Source of the DNA: Psychromonas algicola | Lineage (GTDB): Bacteria > Pseudomonadota > Gammaproteobacteria > Enterobacterales > Psychromonadaceae | Length of the DNA stretch: 64,000 bases | Assembly: GCF_004378355.1 (NCBI RefSeq) | Contig: NZ_SNUB01000013.1 | Span: 1-64,000, forward strand | Direction of reading: 5' to 3' | In this document: piece after piece, positions 24,831-34,249 of the stretch | Layout: each line of letters opens with the position of its first letter | Numbering within the stretch: position 1 is the stretch's first letter | The notes under the pieces: model-generated | The model's database searches: none | The model's input: the letters and a program-made list of their open reading frames with translations, nothing else | Told to the model about the DNA's origin: nothing | Position numbers and translations under genes: made by a program

Positions 24831-25409
24831 CTATACCACTTCAATTGGCTCAAGGTTTAAATTGGTAAGATTTGGCAACCTTCTTTTAATTTCATCCACA
24901 AGGCGTTGGTTGATAAAATACTTTTTTTCACTTTCTTTCACTCTGAATATATCGGGCAATGTTGCCATTTTTTTCTGATCAAACACAAAATGCTCTACTA
25001 CAATGACTTTACCTTCAGAATTGTATTCTATAACTGATTTTTCTTTATCTAAGCAATCAAAGCTCCCTAAAGGGTTTATATAAAAATAGTTTTTCTTCTC
25101 AATTCGCTCACGGTGATTTTGAATTTTAACCGGTAAATATTCACAACTTTCGCCACAGAATTCCTGAATAATCTCTTTTATTTCAGAGACTACAATTAAG
25201 CACAGATTTCTATTCGAAATAATATCACTAGGGTAAATCCCACCTCTATCTGCAGGCATCTTAGCCACAACATCTTCGGGGTATCGTGATGTCGCTGATA
25301 TACCTTTCACAATGTAAGAAGAGAGTAAGTTGATTTTTTCTGGCGGGCGAGTTAAAAAACAAAAGTCTTCGTCTTCTCTTTTATGTACATTAATTCGATA
25401 ATAATTCAT
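24831..25409 (-). CDS. Imm11/DUF1629-family immunity-like protein
   Basis: 192 residues from the ATG at 25409, with AAGGAA upstream. The DUF1629 layout is clear: a variable N-terminus with RYPEDV, a beta-alpha unit LCLIVVSEIKEIIQEFCGES, the YFYINPLGSFDCLDKEKSVI centre, and a last unit DIFRVKESEKKYFINQRLVDEIKRR. Such proteins are immunity proteins for polymorphic toxins in comparative genomics; no toxin is present here. It begins one base after the stop of the Imm49-like gene, so both are in one operon. Confidence 0.75.
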   Translation of the reverse strand: MNYYRINVHKREDEDFCFLTRPPEKINLLSSYIVKGISATSRYPEDVVAKMPADRGGIYPSDIISNRNLCLIVVSEIKEIIQEFCGESCEYLPVKIQNHRERIEKKNYFYINPLGSFDCLDKEKSVIEYNSEGKVIVVEHFVFDQKKMATLPDIFRVKESEKKYFINQRLVDEIKRRLPNLTNLNLEPIEVV

Positions 25410-25410
25410 T

Positions 25411-26211
25411 CTATTCCTTATCAGTGTATTCGAGTGAACGGTAGGATTCACAAGATCGCCAAGCTCCTTCAGCTAAAGGTGTCGTTTGACAAACTTGCAT
25501 CGCTGAATCTGGCGCTAGCGCATATTTACTACCCAAGTCTATATTTTGAAAGCGAGCAAACCATAACCAAGCCATCACTTCTGTTGATACATCAGAAAGT
25601 ATTGATGCTTCTTCTAATGTTCCTTCATATAAATCGCCCCCCTTGGCATAGCGGCCCAAACGTTCGTTTGTTAACAACTCAAGGCTATTGTGAAATGCTT
25701 TATCGTTTTTATCTAGTAAGGCAATGATGAGGTTGAAGCGTTCATCTGGATAGTCGTTATGAAATTTTTCATATTCATCAAGCATGATTTGTACATCTTG
25801 TCGTGTTTTTTCTAAGCCAAAAAAATCCATGAGAATACGCATATAAAGAAAATCTTCATCGTATTCTTTACGAGGGTTTAATTGTTGTGGTGCAAGCTGT
25901 GCGAGCTTTTCCATAGCAGTTTTATTTTGACAACAAACAGCATCAAAAAACACAGCAGTCTTTGATATCGCTTTTTCACTGTCTTCGGCTTTTTCTAAAA
26001 ACTCAATATATGATTGAATACCGAGTTCAAGCATATCAAACATAGCTTGGGCATTATCCGTAATTAGATATGCACCAACGCCTATCTGGCGGTAAAGGCT
26101 AGAAATTTTATCGTAATACAAAAATTTATATTCTGCTCCTGAAATATGGCTTAAAATATCCTCTAAAGTGAGTCCGACATTTTTTACTGCCATGGGTAAG
26201 TACATTTCCAT
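25411..26211 (-). CDS. Imm49-like immunity protein
   Basis: 266 residues from the ATG at 26211; a TTG at 26229 is possible. All-helical, acidic, no signal peptide. Segments such as ISKTAVFFDAVCCQNKTAMEKLAQ and a C-terminal VMAWLWFARFQNIDLGSKY resemble Imm49-type immunity proteins, an assignment from memory of the family rather than a search. It is followed by the Imm11-like gene with a one-base gap. The role, if correct, is to neutralise a neighbour-delivered toxin. Confidence 0.55.
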   Translation of the reverse strand: MEMYLPMAVKNVGLTLEDILSHISGAEYKFLYYDKISSLYRQIGVGAYLITDNAQAMFDMLELGIQSYIEFLEKAEDSEKAISKTAVFFDAVCCQNKTAMEKLAQLAPQQLNPRKEYDEDFLYMRILMDFFGLEKTRQDVQIMLDEYEKFHNDYPDERFNLIIALLDKNDKAFHNSLELLTNERLGRYAKGGDLYEGTLEEASILSDVSTEVMAWLWFARFQNIDLGSKYALAPDSAMQVCQTTPLAEGAWRSCESYRSLEYTDKE

Positions 26212-26493
26212 AATAGAACTTTCTCTCAAAATTGTTTATTAGTAATAAGTTGCGTACACCTCTCTACCGTTTATTTTACTTTGTACGCGCTGCTATAAAG
26301 TCTGTTTCAATCGGTTTATATACTTGAACCTACTTTCATTTCGACATTATAGATTATTAATTAATTTTGCGGTACTGGTCTGTCCTTTATGATGCAGTGT
26401 TAAATAATGGTCAGAGAAGTCATTTTAATTTACTGTCAGTTCTAGAAAAACAATGATTGCGTCTTACTTTTTGCCATTATTACGTTATTTATA

Positions 26494-27663
26494 TTAAACA
26501 GAGACAGGTTTACGCGTACTCATAAATACGGTTGCCATGGCAATAAAAATAGCTGGAAGCATTAATATATTGAGCATTTCCCATCCTAAAACACTTTGCC
26601 AATAACCTGCCAATACACTTGCAACGGCGGCACTACCAAAGACTAAGAAATCATTAAGCCCTTGGATTTTAGCTTTATCAGCAGGTTGATAGGTGGTGGT
26701 TAATAAGTTGGTTGCGGCAATAAAGGTGAAATTCCAACCAATACCTAACAAGAGCAAGGCAGTCCAAAAATGCCAATAATCGACGCCAAATTGATTAAGC
26801 AAGGCACAAGCAATTAATAATAAACAACCTACTTGAATAATGATGTTGGTACCGAATTTAGCAATTAAACGACCTGTAAAAAATGAAGGCGCAAACATAC
26901 CTAGCACATGCCACTGGATCACACTGGCTGTATGTCCAAAATGAAAGCCATGATGATGCATAGCAAGTGGTGTTGCGGTCATGATCAATACCATCACGCC
27001 ATATCCGATAGAGCCTGAAACAATAGCTGCAATTAATGCAGGTTGTTTTAGTAACGTGGCATAACTTCTTGCCGTACCTGTTTGTTCTTCAATATCGTTA
27101 TCTTGTAATGGCAATGAAGCAATTAATGGCATGGTGAAAATATATAACCCTAAAAGCGCAATAAAAGCACCTAAATAGTTAATGTCATAATTAAACCTTT
27201 CTGCCCATACTGCTAAGTTTGGACCTAGAACAGCAGCTAAAACACCACCGCCCATAATTAAACTAATAGCTTGGGGCGCTTTACCTTTAGGGCAATTTTC
27301 AACAGCAGCAAAACGATATTGTTGACCAATACCAATCGCCATACCTAATAAAAAAGTAGATAAAGAAAACAACCAAAAATTATTCTGGAACAACGCATAA
27401 CAGGCGAGGCCTGCACCGATAATGCCAATCAGGTTGCCTAATAAAAATACTTTTTTTCTGTTTAATTTTTTTACTAATAAAGCTGCGGGTAGAGTGACAC
27501 CCATTAGCCCAAGAAATTGTAAGGCAACCGGTAAGGTTGCAAGATCGGGAGTAGGGCTGATGTTCAAACCGATTAATGCCGTCACAGAAACTAATAAAAT
27601 ATTGCCTGTTATTAATAGCGCTTGCCCTAAAGCAAGCCCCCAAACCGTAACTCCTAACATCAT
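26494..27663 (-). CDS. Major facilitator superfamily transporter
   Basis: 389 residues from the ATG at 27663 (AAGGA four bases upstream; the next codon is also ATG and gives better spacing). Twelve hydrophobic segments; the loop after TM2 has LVKKLNRKKVFLLGNLIG, the MFS motif A region, and a central cytoplasmic loop around LPLQDNDIEEQTGTA. Probably a proton-driven exporter of the multidrug-like group; the substrate cannot be deduced. No neighbour is cotranscribed. A gene-free region of 280 bases separates it from the Imm49-like gene. Confidence 0.85.
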   Translation of the reverse strand: MMLGVTVWGLALGQALLITGNILLVSVTALIGLNISPTPDLATLPVALQFLGLMGVTLPAALLVKKLNRKKVFLLGNLIGIIGAGLACYALFQNNFWLFSLSTFLLGMAIGIGQQYRFAAVENCPKGKAPQAISLIMGGGVLAAVLGPNLAVWAERFNYDINYLGAFIALLGLYIFTMPLIASLPLQDNDIEEQTGTARSYATLLKQPALIAAIVSGSIGYGVMVLIMTATPLAMHHHGFHFGHTASVIQWHVLGMFAPSFFTGRLIAKFGTNIIIQVGCLLLIACALLNQFGVDYWHFWTALLLLGIGWNFTFIAATNLLTTTYQPADKAKIQGLNDFLVFGSAAVASVLAGYWQSVLGWEMLNILMLPAIFIAMATVFMSTRKPVSV

Positions 27664-28575
27664 GTATTCCTTAAACAAACTTTGTTGTTTTAATTATTGC
27701 GTTTAAAAAGTCATCATATAGGTGTTTCGTTGTTTCTGCACTTGCTTAGCGCCTCATATAACAATTTCCCTCAAAATATTTTCATTAATTTAAGAGGAAA
27801 AACATGAGTGAGAATAGCCAAAGAAATGCTTACTCAAGGTGCATCTTGCAATGAGAATGTGCATCAACACGATTTATCTACATGAACTTTATAAATATTA
27901 AAGAAGAAATGATGGTAAGCGTTTGAATCTATTTGTTTATTTTTGAAAATTAAAATATTGTCTCGATGGCATTAATATTGCTAAATTAATGTTACTAAGC
28001 TGTTAAGATGAGCGTGTTTAAATCGCTTAATCGTAATAAGTTTAAATAATACTGTTAAGTATCGTAATGGTAAATTTTTATTAAACAGCTTTTAAATACA
28101 ACTTTTTATAAAGGTAAACTATAAAATGAACGTTTCACTCCTATGGCGATTAACGACTGAGCTGGTTTTAGAAGCTTGGTACAACATCGACTATAAAATT
28201 TCTTTTCTACTTTCTTCAGAATAAAAATTCCTAAAGTGCTTTATGCACTCATCTTCATTCATTATTTTTCGGGCCTTATATTACAACTTCATTTGAGCTT
28301 GTTTTTGTGTAAAAACCGTTAAATATTCGAATTAAAATCCTGTTGTATTAAAGTCATTGGCTTTATATACACAATAAAAAATGAGGTGCTTTCTTAATAT
28401 AAGAATGACTCCTATTAACTTTAAAATTAAACATACCTAGCAACCTTAGTAAGTAGAGCGTTTCACTTTTTAATTAATGTCATCGCATTATGTAAAAAGA
28501 GAAAGCGAGATAATTGAAATCTAATAAAGATTGTTTAGTTGTGTTTAAAATAATTAACAATTTAAGGAAACATAT
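27664..28575. other. Long intergenic region upstream of yitT-tyrB
   Basis: About 910 bases with no clear gene. Two tiny frames have ribosome-like sites: 27804-27854 (16 codons, AGAGGA upstream) and 28126-28224 (32 codons, AAAGGT upstream). Neither has recognisable homology. The rest is AT-rich; no convincing structured RNA was identified. Confidence 0.4.
28126..28224 (+). CDS. Possible small ORF, 32 aa
   Basis: Reads MNVSLLWRLTTELVLEAWYN and on to a TAA, with AAAGGTAAACTATAAA before the ATG. Rich in Leu and with three aromatic residues, it could be a small membrane-edge peptide or a leader for the downstream yitT-tyrB genes, but the 352-base distance argues against a leader. Coding status is uncertain. 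Confidence 0.25.
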   Translation: MNVSLLWRLTTELVLEAWYNIDYKISFLLSSE

Positions 28576-29184
28576 ATGGCATTGGCAAAAACATTAATAA
28601 ACCACCGTTGGTTTGAAGATGCGATGGCCTTATTAATTGGTACCAGTTTGGTATCATTTGGAGTGGTTTTTTTAAAGCTCGCCGGCCTTTTAACTGGAGG
28701 CACTGCAGGGTTATCTCTTTTTGTCCATTACAAGACGGAATTAGAATTCGGATTAATATTCTTTCTCATTAATTTACCGTTTTATTATTTCGCAATACGC
28801 CGCATGGGGTGGGTGTTCACTGCGAAAACTTTTACCGCTGTTTTTTTAGTATCGGCTTTTTCTTCTTTGCATGAAAGGTTTATTGATATTCAAGCGCTTA
28901 ACCCTATTTACGCTGCTGTATTTGGTGCTTTCCTTTTTGGTGTCGGCTTTATAATTTTGTTTCGTCATAAAGCGAGTTTAGGTGGTTTCAATATTTTAGC
29001 GCTTTATTTGCAAGACAAATTTGCCATTAAAGCGGGCTGGTTATTAATGGGAGCTGATTTGACTGTGATGTTGATTTCATTGTCCGTTGTATCGCCGTAT
29101 CAACTCGTTTTATCAATTTGTTGTGGTGTTGTACTTAACTTGATCATCGCGTTAAATCATCGCAATGACAGATATACTGTTTAA
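28576..29184 (+). CDS. YitT-family membrane protein
   Basis: 202 residues, about five or six transmembrane helices. The DUF161/YitT signature [15 protein letters not shown] and the matching [20 protein letters not shown] are present, a duplicated pattern of this family. The C-terminal DUF2179 domain found in many YitT proteins is absent, so this is the short form. Function unknown; inner membrane. AAGGAAA precedes the ATG. It ends 13 bases before the aminotransferase start, so the two are likely cotranscribed. Confidence 0.85.
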   Translation: MALAKTLINHRWFEDAMALLIGTSLVSFGVVFLKLAGLLTGGTAGLSLFVHYKTELEFGLIFFLINLPFYYFAIRRMGWVFTAKTFTAVFLVSAFSSLHERFIDIQALNPIYAAVFGAFLFGVGFIILFRHKASLGGFNILALYLQDKFAIKAGWLLMGADLTVMLISLSVVSPYQLVLSICCGVVLNLIIALNHRNDRYTV

Positions 29185-29197
29185 CAGGAGAATTTTT

Positions 29198-30391
29198 ATG
29201 CTTACACATGTAACCCCTTACGCTGGCGATCCTATTTTATCGCTGATGGAGAAGTTCATGAAAGACGATCGCGCCGATAAAGTTAATTTAAGTATTGGCC
29301 TTTATTACGATGAAGCGGGAAAAATCCCAACATTAGAGTGTGTTAAATCTGCCGAGAAAAGCAATTATGAAGCGCCTAAAGCGCCGTGTTTGTATTTACC
29401 AATGGAAGGATTAGCGCCTTTCCGTGAAGCAGTACAAACCTTAGTATTTGGTAATAATCATTCAGCGTTAGTTGAGAAGCGCGTTGCCACTATTCAAACA
29501 TTAGGTGGCTCTGGCGCATTAATGATTGGTGGTGATTTCTTAAAAAAATATTTTCCCACTGCAACGGTTTGGGTGAGTGATCCAACATGGGAAAATCACA
29601 ATGCCATTTTTGCTGGCGCTGGTTTTGAGGTAAAGCATTACCCTTATTTTGATAGTCAAACTTGCGCATTAGATTTTGAAGGTATGTTGGCTAAACTGTC
29701 TTCTTTGCCTGAACAAGATATTGTACTGTTGCATCCTTGTTGTCATAACCCGACTGGGATTGATTTAACAGAAGCGCAATGGGATATTGTATTAGATCTA
29801 CTTGAAAAAAATAAACTGATCCCATTTTTTGATATGGCTTACCAAGGCTTTGGTGAAAGTATCGAACAAGATGCCTATGTGATCAGAGCTTTGGCTAAAC
29901 GCGCTTCGATGACTTTCTTTGTAAGTAATTCATTCTCAAAAATATTCTCGCTTTATGGTGAGCGTGTTGGTGGTCTCTCTTTAGTTTGTGAAAATGAAGA
30001 AACGGCAACGCGTGTGTTAGGACAATTGAAAGCAACGGTACGTCGTAACTATTCAAGCCCTGCGAAGCATGGTGCAGTGTTAGTTTCATCTGTACTTAAT
30101 GATGACTTGTTGAATGAGAAGTGGTTGTCTGAAGTGGAAGGTATGCGCTCTCGTATTGACTTTATGCGCCATAGTTTGCATGACAAATTAACTGTTTTAG
30201 CGGGTGATAAAAACTTCGATTTTCTGATCACGCAAAAAGGCATGTTTAGTTACACTGGGTTTACTGAACAACAAGTTGATCAGCTTCGAGATGAGCATGG
30301 TATTTACTTGATTGCTAGCGGTCGTATGTGTTTAGCTGGTTTAAATCAAGCTAACTTAGACAAAGTTGCGATGGCATTTGCTGCATTGTAA
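29198..30391 (+). CDS. tyrB: Aromatic amino acid aminotransferase
   Basis: 397 residues, exactly the length of E. coli TyrB. The start at 29198 is set by CAGGAG 7 bases upstream; an ATG at 29165 lies inside yitT. A class I PLP enzyme: Asn184 in HNPTGID, Asp212 in [12 protein letters not shown]-binding Lys248 in [16 protein letters not shown], and Arg256. It transfers amino groups between glutamate and tyrosine, phenylalanine, aspartate or leucine. AspC is a close relative; the choice of TyrB rests on overall likeness. Terminator at 30418. Confidence 0.88.
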   Translation: MLTHVTPYAGDPILSLMEKFMKDDRADKVNLSIGLYYDEAGKIPTLECVKSAEKSNYEAPKAPCLYLPMEGLAPFREAVQTLVFGNNHSALVEKRVATIQTLGGSGALMIGGDFLKKYFPTATVWVSDPTWENHNAIFAGAGFEVKHYPYFDSQTCALDFEGMLAKLSSLPEQDIVLLHPCCHNPTGIDLTEAQWDIVLDLLEKNKLIPFFDMAYQGFGESIEQDAYVIRALAKRASMTFFVSNSFSKIFSLYGERVGGLSLVCENEETATRVLGQLKATVRRNYSSPAKHGAVLVSSVLNDDLLNEKWLSEVEGMRSRIDFMRHSLHDKLTVLAGDKNFDFLITQKGMFSYTGFTEQQVDQLRDEHGIYLIASGRMCLAGLNQANLDKVAMAFAAL

Positions 30392-30417
30392 GTAAGTGTT
30401 AAGTTTATCTTTTAATG

Positions 30418-30448
30418 GGCGTCACAGCTTTAACGTGGCGCCTTTTTT
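30418..30448 (+). terminator. tyrB terminator
   Basis: GGCGTCAC (30418-30425) pairs with GTGGCGCC (30435-30442, one G-T pair) around AGCTTTAAC and is followed by six T. A strong rho-independent terminator 27 bases past the tyrB stop. Confidence 0.88.
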
Positions 30449-30621
30449 ATGTCATCATTTTAATTCGGCTTTAAAACGTATGCTTAAAAACTACTATGTT
30501 ATGGTATAACGTTTTATTGTAGCTAGACTTTACCTGCAAATAAAAGATCCTAAGAAGAGGCTTTGAATTAGAAGTGCTCTGTCAACGCGCTATTAATCAA
30601 TGATAAAAATGGTTTTACGTT

Positions 30622-31059
30622 ATGAAAGATATAAAAAATATTTTCCGAAATTTAGAAAAGTTATTACGAAATGCCAATTGGTTTGACGATGGTTGGGAGA
30701 TATACAACCGCGGTCCTTATCTACAACTTTATAAATCAAGTTGGCATAATCATAATCAAGGGGGAGTTCATTTTGAGACTTATATTGAAGCGCCTCAAAT
30801 TAAGTAGAAATCTTTTCCAATTTGTATGCATGCAGAGGAAGATTGCCCACAACAATCTGAGTTTATTGATAAATTTTTAGAGCGAGAAAGTGGGCGCATC
30901 AAAAGCTGGAAGGGATATCAAACTATTGGCAAAGGCTACAGTATTTGCGAGCGTACTTTACCGCTTAATTTTAAGAACTTAGAGCAACGTATTTTTGAGG
31001 AACTCAATCGTCTACGCCAATTGCAAGAGAGTGTCGAGCAAACCTTAGATGAATTATAA
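30622..31059 (+). pseudogene. Small gene interrupted by an in-frame amber codon
   Basis: One reading frame of 146 codons is broken only by TAG at 30805-30807. The first part reads MKDIKNIFRNLEKLLRNANW and ends HFETYIEAPQIK; after the stop the frame continues KSFPICMHAEEDCPQQ to a coiled-coil-like C-terminus LNRLRQLQESVEQTLDEL. A single C-to-T change from CAG would explain the stop. Family not named; proteins with this layout (aromatic N-terminus, CMHAEEDCP motif) exist as conserved unknowns. Read-through or two-part translation (ATG at 30826) cannot be excluded. Confidence 0.7.
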
Positions 31060-31094
31060 ACTTGCTAACGACTATTAACTGAGAGTGAAATAGA

Positions 31095-31274
31095 GTGAAA
31101 AAGCACAAAAGCCCTTGTATAGAACGCTGTGATTTTTCTGGACCGAAAGGCTGGTGCTTAGGTTGCGCTCGTACTCGGCCGGAGTGTCAAACATGGAAAA
31201 ATATGAAACCCTATGATCGTAATAAGGCTGAAAAAGAGCTTCAAAAACGAATGAATCAAATTAGTAAAATGTAA
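31095..31274 (+). CDS. DUF1289-family small zinc-binding-type protein
   Basis: 59 residues from a GTG at 31095. The family pattern is complete: SPCIERC, then WCLGCARTRPECQTW, that is four cysteines placed as in DUF1289 proteins, followed by a basic helical tail (KAEKELQKRMNQISKM). GAGAGTGAAATAGA provides only a weak ribosome site. Function unknown; the cysteine set suggests a metal-binding or Fe-S-like site. It follows the broken gene by 35 bases and may share its transcript. Confidence 0.8.
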   Translation: MKKHKSPCIERCDFSGPKGWCLGCARTRPECQTWKNMKPYDRNKAEKELQKRMNQISKM

Positions 31275-31469
31275 TCAGTATAAGTTTCTTTTTAATAAAG
31301 TATCACAAACGTGTTTTCTAAAACAAAAAAAGTGACTATCAGCTTTATTCGTTTATTATTTTTACTTCGCATCATTTACTTTTAATGAATACTTATTAGA
31401 AGTGTTATCAAAAGTGTTTTTGAAGTGATCGCCCAGAAAAATAATTTAAAACATTACTTGAAGGTCAAC

Positions 31470-32360
31470 ATGGAAAATTTAATTAAATTTAAACAAACCT
31501 GCTTATTAGTTATTTTTGTTGCTGCTAATCTATTTGCTCAAAGTGTTTATGCACAATCTTCAGTTTGGAAGGTGAGTAAGGGAGGAAGTTATTTTTATCT
31601 TGGTGGTACTATTCATGTATTAACTGCGAGCGATCACCCTTTACCTGATGAGTTTATGACAGCTTATAATGATGCCGATTCCGTGATCTTTGAAACAGAT
31701 CTCGCAGAAGTAGGAACGCCGCAATACCAATCTAAAATGCTACAAACCATGACTTATAATGATGGTCGAACTTTGGCGAGTGAGCTAACGCCTGAAACCT
31801 ATGCTGAATTAGAAAAGTTTCTGGCAACACGTGATATTGCGATTGCTAATTTCTCAACATTTCAACCTTGGGGCGTGGCTTTAGTGTTATCTATTATGGA
31901 ATATCAGCGGTTAGGCATGACTGGTGAGTTTGGTGTAGATATGCACTTTAACCACCGTGCGTTACAGGATAAAAAAGCTATTGCTAGTTTAGAAACGCCC
32001 GATGAGCAGTTAACAGCGTTAGCCTCTATGTCTTTACTGGAGCCTAACCAAGCGATTGCGATGGCGCTAAAAGATATTGAACGTTTACCTGATTTTATTA
32101 ACACAATGAAAACGACATGGCGAAATGGCGATCTTAATGCGTTATTGAATATTCCATTAGTCTCGCAAATGAAAGTAGATACTCCTGCTATGTATAAAGC
32201 TTTAGTGGTTGATAGAAATAATAATTGGATGCAAGTACTGCCTAGTTTAATGAGCAGTGAAAGCATTGAGTTTGTGATGGTTGGTGCGATGCACTTGGGT
32301 GGGAAAGAAGGGCTATTATATTTATTGAAACAACAAGGCTTTAAGGTTGAACAACTCTAA
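31470..32360 (+). CDS. TraB/GumN-family protein, secreted
   Basis: 296 residues from the ATG at 31470 (AAGGT upstream); an in-frame start at 31425 lacks a signal peptide. The N-terminus is a signal peptide ending near VYAQS (about residue 28). The TraB/GumN motifs are present: YLGGTIHV (43-50), the GEFGVDMHFNHRA helix and the C-terminal FVMVGAMHLGGKEGLLYLL. The fold is related to TIKI/EreA-type metalloproteases with a GxxH pair; the bacterial role is not established. Likely periplasmic. Confidence 0.85.
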   Translation: MENLIKFKQTCLLVIFVAANLFAQSVYAQSSVWKVSKGGSYFYLGGTIHVLTASDHPLPDEFMTAYNDADSVIFETDLAEVGTPQYQSKMLQTMTYNDGRTLASELTPETYAELEKFLATRDIAIANFSTFQPWGVALVLSIMEYQRLGMTGEFGVDMHFNHRALQDKKAIASLETPDEQLTALASMSLLEPNQAIAMALKDIERLPDFINTMKTTWRNGDLNALLNIPLVSQMKVDTPAMYKALVVDRNNNWMQVLPSLMSSESIEFVMVGAMHLGGKEGLLYLLKQQGFKVEQL

Positions 32361-32389
32361 AGCCTGTGGTTAAGAGGGAGTTGTTCTTT

Positions 32390-32719
32390 TTACTTCTTCC
32401 CTTTAATTCTATTTATAATTGCTCGGCGCTCTTCGTCCATAGGCTCGATGACAATGCCACCAAAACGGTATTCTGTTGCCCAGCATTCAACCCCTTGTAT
32501 ATAACAAATATGGCCATAAGCAATGTGGTTTTCACTGACTTCTTTTGTGTCTGCATATTTTGCTTCAAATCCACCAGATAAGTCTATGTTTGAAAAAAGT
32601 AAACCTCTGCCATTTTCATCTACTGGATTTTTATTGCATGAGCGACAAACATAATTAGGGTGTCGCTGGTTGTATTCAGTTTCGTTATTGCAGATTGGGC
32701 AGTATTGTTTCGGTTGCAT
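32390..32719 (-). CDS. Zinc-ribbon protein paired with an ADP-ribosylglycohydrolase
   Basis: 109 residues from the ATG at 32719, with GGAG eight bases upstream. The N-terminal knuckles CPICNNE and CRSCNKNP (residues 7-10 and 24-27 region) form a four-cysteine zinc ribbon. The C-terminal part (GHICYIQGVECWATEYRFGG) is beta-rich and unknown. Starts 38 bases after the glycohydrolase stop on the same strand, so probably cotranscribed. The function is not known. Confidence 0.7.
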   Translation of the reverse strand: MQPKQYCPICNNETEYNQRHPNYVCRSCNKNPVDENGRGLLFSNIDLSGGFEAKYADTKEVSENHIAYGHICYIQGVECWATEYRFGGIVIEPMDEERRAIINRIKGKK

Positions 32720-32757
32720 GTTAATGGCTCCAATAATCAATGTGTTAATGTTTTATT

Positions 32758-33933
32758 CTAATCGTGTTCATTTATAAATAGTGAAAGTGCTAGTTGTTCA
32801 ATTTCTTTTGCCATCGTGATTTGATTTCGCCATTCTTTTGGGATTTCAGTGAAACCATAATATGCCCCTGCAATTTGCCCACAAATTGCGGCGGTGGTAT
32901 CTGCATCATTGCCTATGTTCGCAGCTAATAAAATACATTCTTTAAATGAATTGCCATTAATAAAACACCAAAGTGCCGATATTAATGACTCTACAACATA
33001 ACCACTTCCTGTTAATTGGTCGTAGTCTAGCGTTATAAATTCTCTGTTTTTAATTGCGATAATTTTTTCACAATGAGGTTCATATTGATTGTTTTCAAAA
33101 ATAGCTGATTTAGTCTCAGCGGTGAAGGCATTAAAGATCAAGCTTGCAAATAATTTTGAAGCATCAATACATTCAGCTGAAGCATGAGTCGTGCGCGAGC
33201 TTTCACCTGCATATTTAATACAGTCATCATAGTTGTGATGATAGAAAATAGGGATCGGGGCTAAGCGCATGATTGACCCGTTACCCGAAGAGTAAGGGTC
33301 GGTAGAACCACTAAAAGGATTACCGTTATTTATATAATCTTGTAAAGCTTGTGAAACGGTAATGCCAATATCAAAGCAATCTCCGTTACTGCTCATATAA
33401 CCATCTTGATACCAACGACAATAACGATCCATTTGGTCTACCGGATCAAACTCCTGTTGTTCAACTAAACTATAGGCAAGGCATAAAGCCATAGACATAT
33501 CGTCTGTCCATTGGCCTACCTTTAAATTAAATGGACCTCCACCCACCATATCGGTAAGTGGCTCAAAGGTGCCTTTTGCTTTGAATTCTAATGTAGTGCC
33601 TACTGCATCACCGCAGGCTAATCCAACGAGTGCGCCTTTGATTCTATCTTCCATTTTGTTATGCCATTTTCTAATTTTTTTGGCGTGAGCTTCTAAATAT
33701 TGTAAAATTTCTAAACGTGATGCATGTGTTTCTTTTTGCCATTGTGAAAGGTAAATGCTGCCTTCTAATTTCTCACCAAATACAGCTTCAAGATAAAATT
33801 GATAGAGCTTACTATTTGATTCTTCTGACAATAAGACATCGAGCATTGATTCTACGCTATAAGCAGATAAGAACATCTTTTTTATTTTTGATAATAATGT
33901 CGCGTTTAATTCTGAAAATATTTTGGGTTGCAT
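32758..33933 (-). CDS. ADP-ribosylglycohydrolase family protein
   Basis: 391 residues. The catalytic domain starts near residue 94: EDRIKGALVGLACGDAVGTT, the metal-binding VGQWTDDMSMAL (Thr143, Asp144, Asp145) and the C-terminal NIGNDADTTAAICGQIAGAYYG that completes the two-magnesium site of DraG/ARH3-type enzymes. These remove ADP-ribose from proteins, nucleic acids or small molecules. The first ~93 residues are an extra helical region (AHAKKIRKWHNK) of unknown role. Operon partner is the zinc-ribbon gene at 32390. Upstream 33934-34249 has no gene. Confidence 0.87.
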   Translation of the reverse strand: MQPKIFSELNATLLSKIKKMFLSAYSVESMLDVLLSEESNSKLYQFYLEAVFGEKLEGSIYLSQWQKETHASRLEILQYLEAHAKKIRKWHNKMEDRIKGALVGLACGDAVGTTLEFKAKGTFEPLTDMVGGGPFNLKVGQWTDDMSMALCLAYSLVEQQEFDPVDQMDRYCRWYQDGYMSSNGDCFDIGITVSQALQDYINNGNPFSGSTDPYSSGNGSIMRLAPIPIFYHHNYDDCIKYAGESSRTTHASAECIDASKLFASLIFNAFTAETKSAIFENNQYEPHCEKIIAIKNREFITLDYDQLTGSGYVVESLISALWCFINGNSFKECILLAANIGNDADTTAAICGQIAGAYYGFTEIPKEWRNQITMAKEIEQLALSLFINEHD

Positions 33934-34249
33934 AAATGGATTCTTTATTCGTCTAGAGGAAGGTAATTTGCGGATGCGGCTTAAGTAAATTTAAAATACA
34001 TTGAAACAATAACGTTTAACTTTTGAACTGTCAAAAACTCCTTTCTTGAATCTGCCTAGATTCGCATAATAGGTATAAATTTTTAAATAAATAAACTTGG
34101 CTTTATTTCTTTACTGTTTCTTTATATATAACTTAATAAATACTTGGTTCAATTAATTTAGTCGAGATAGCGGTTTATGTATCAGGCTTTTATTTTATGT
34201 TGATTGATGTAATATCTGTTAATAATTTACATGATGAGAAAGTGAATAA
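33934..34249. repeat. Gene-free stretch with an R2 remnant
   Basis: 316 bases without a gene. It contains CCTAGATTCGCATAA (34055-34069), an exact 15-base match to the reverse complement of the R2 centre, and AAAAACTC nearby, which also occurs in R2 on that strand. This suggests a heavily decayed leftward-oriented R2 copy. The promoter of the ADP-ribosylglycohydrolase gene must be here. Confidence 0.4.
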
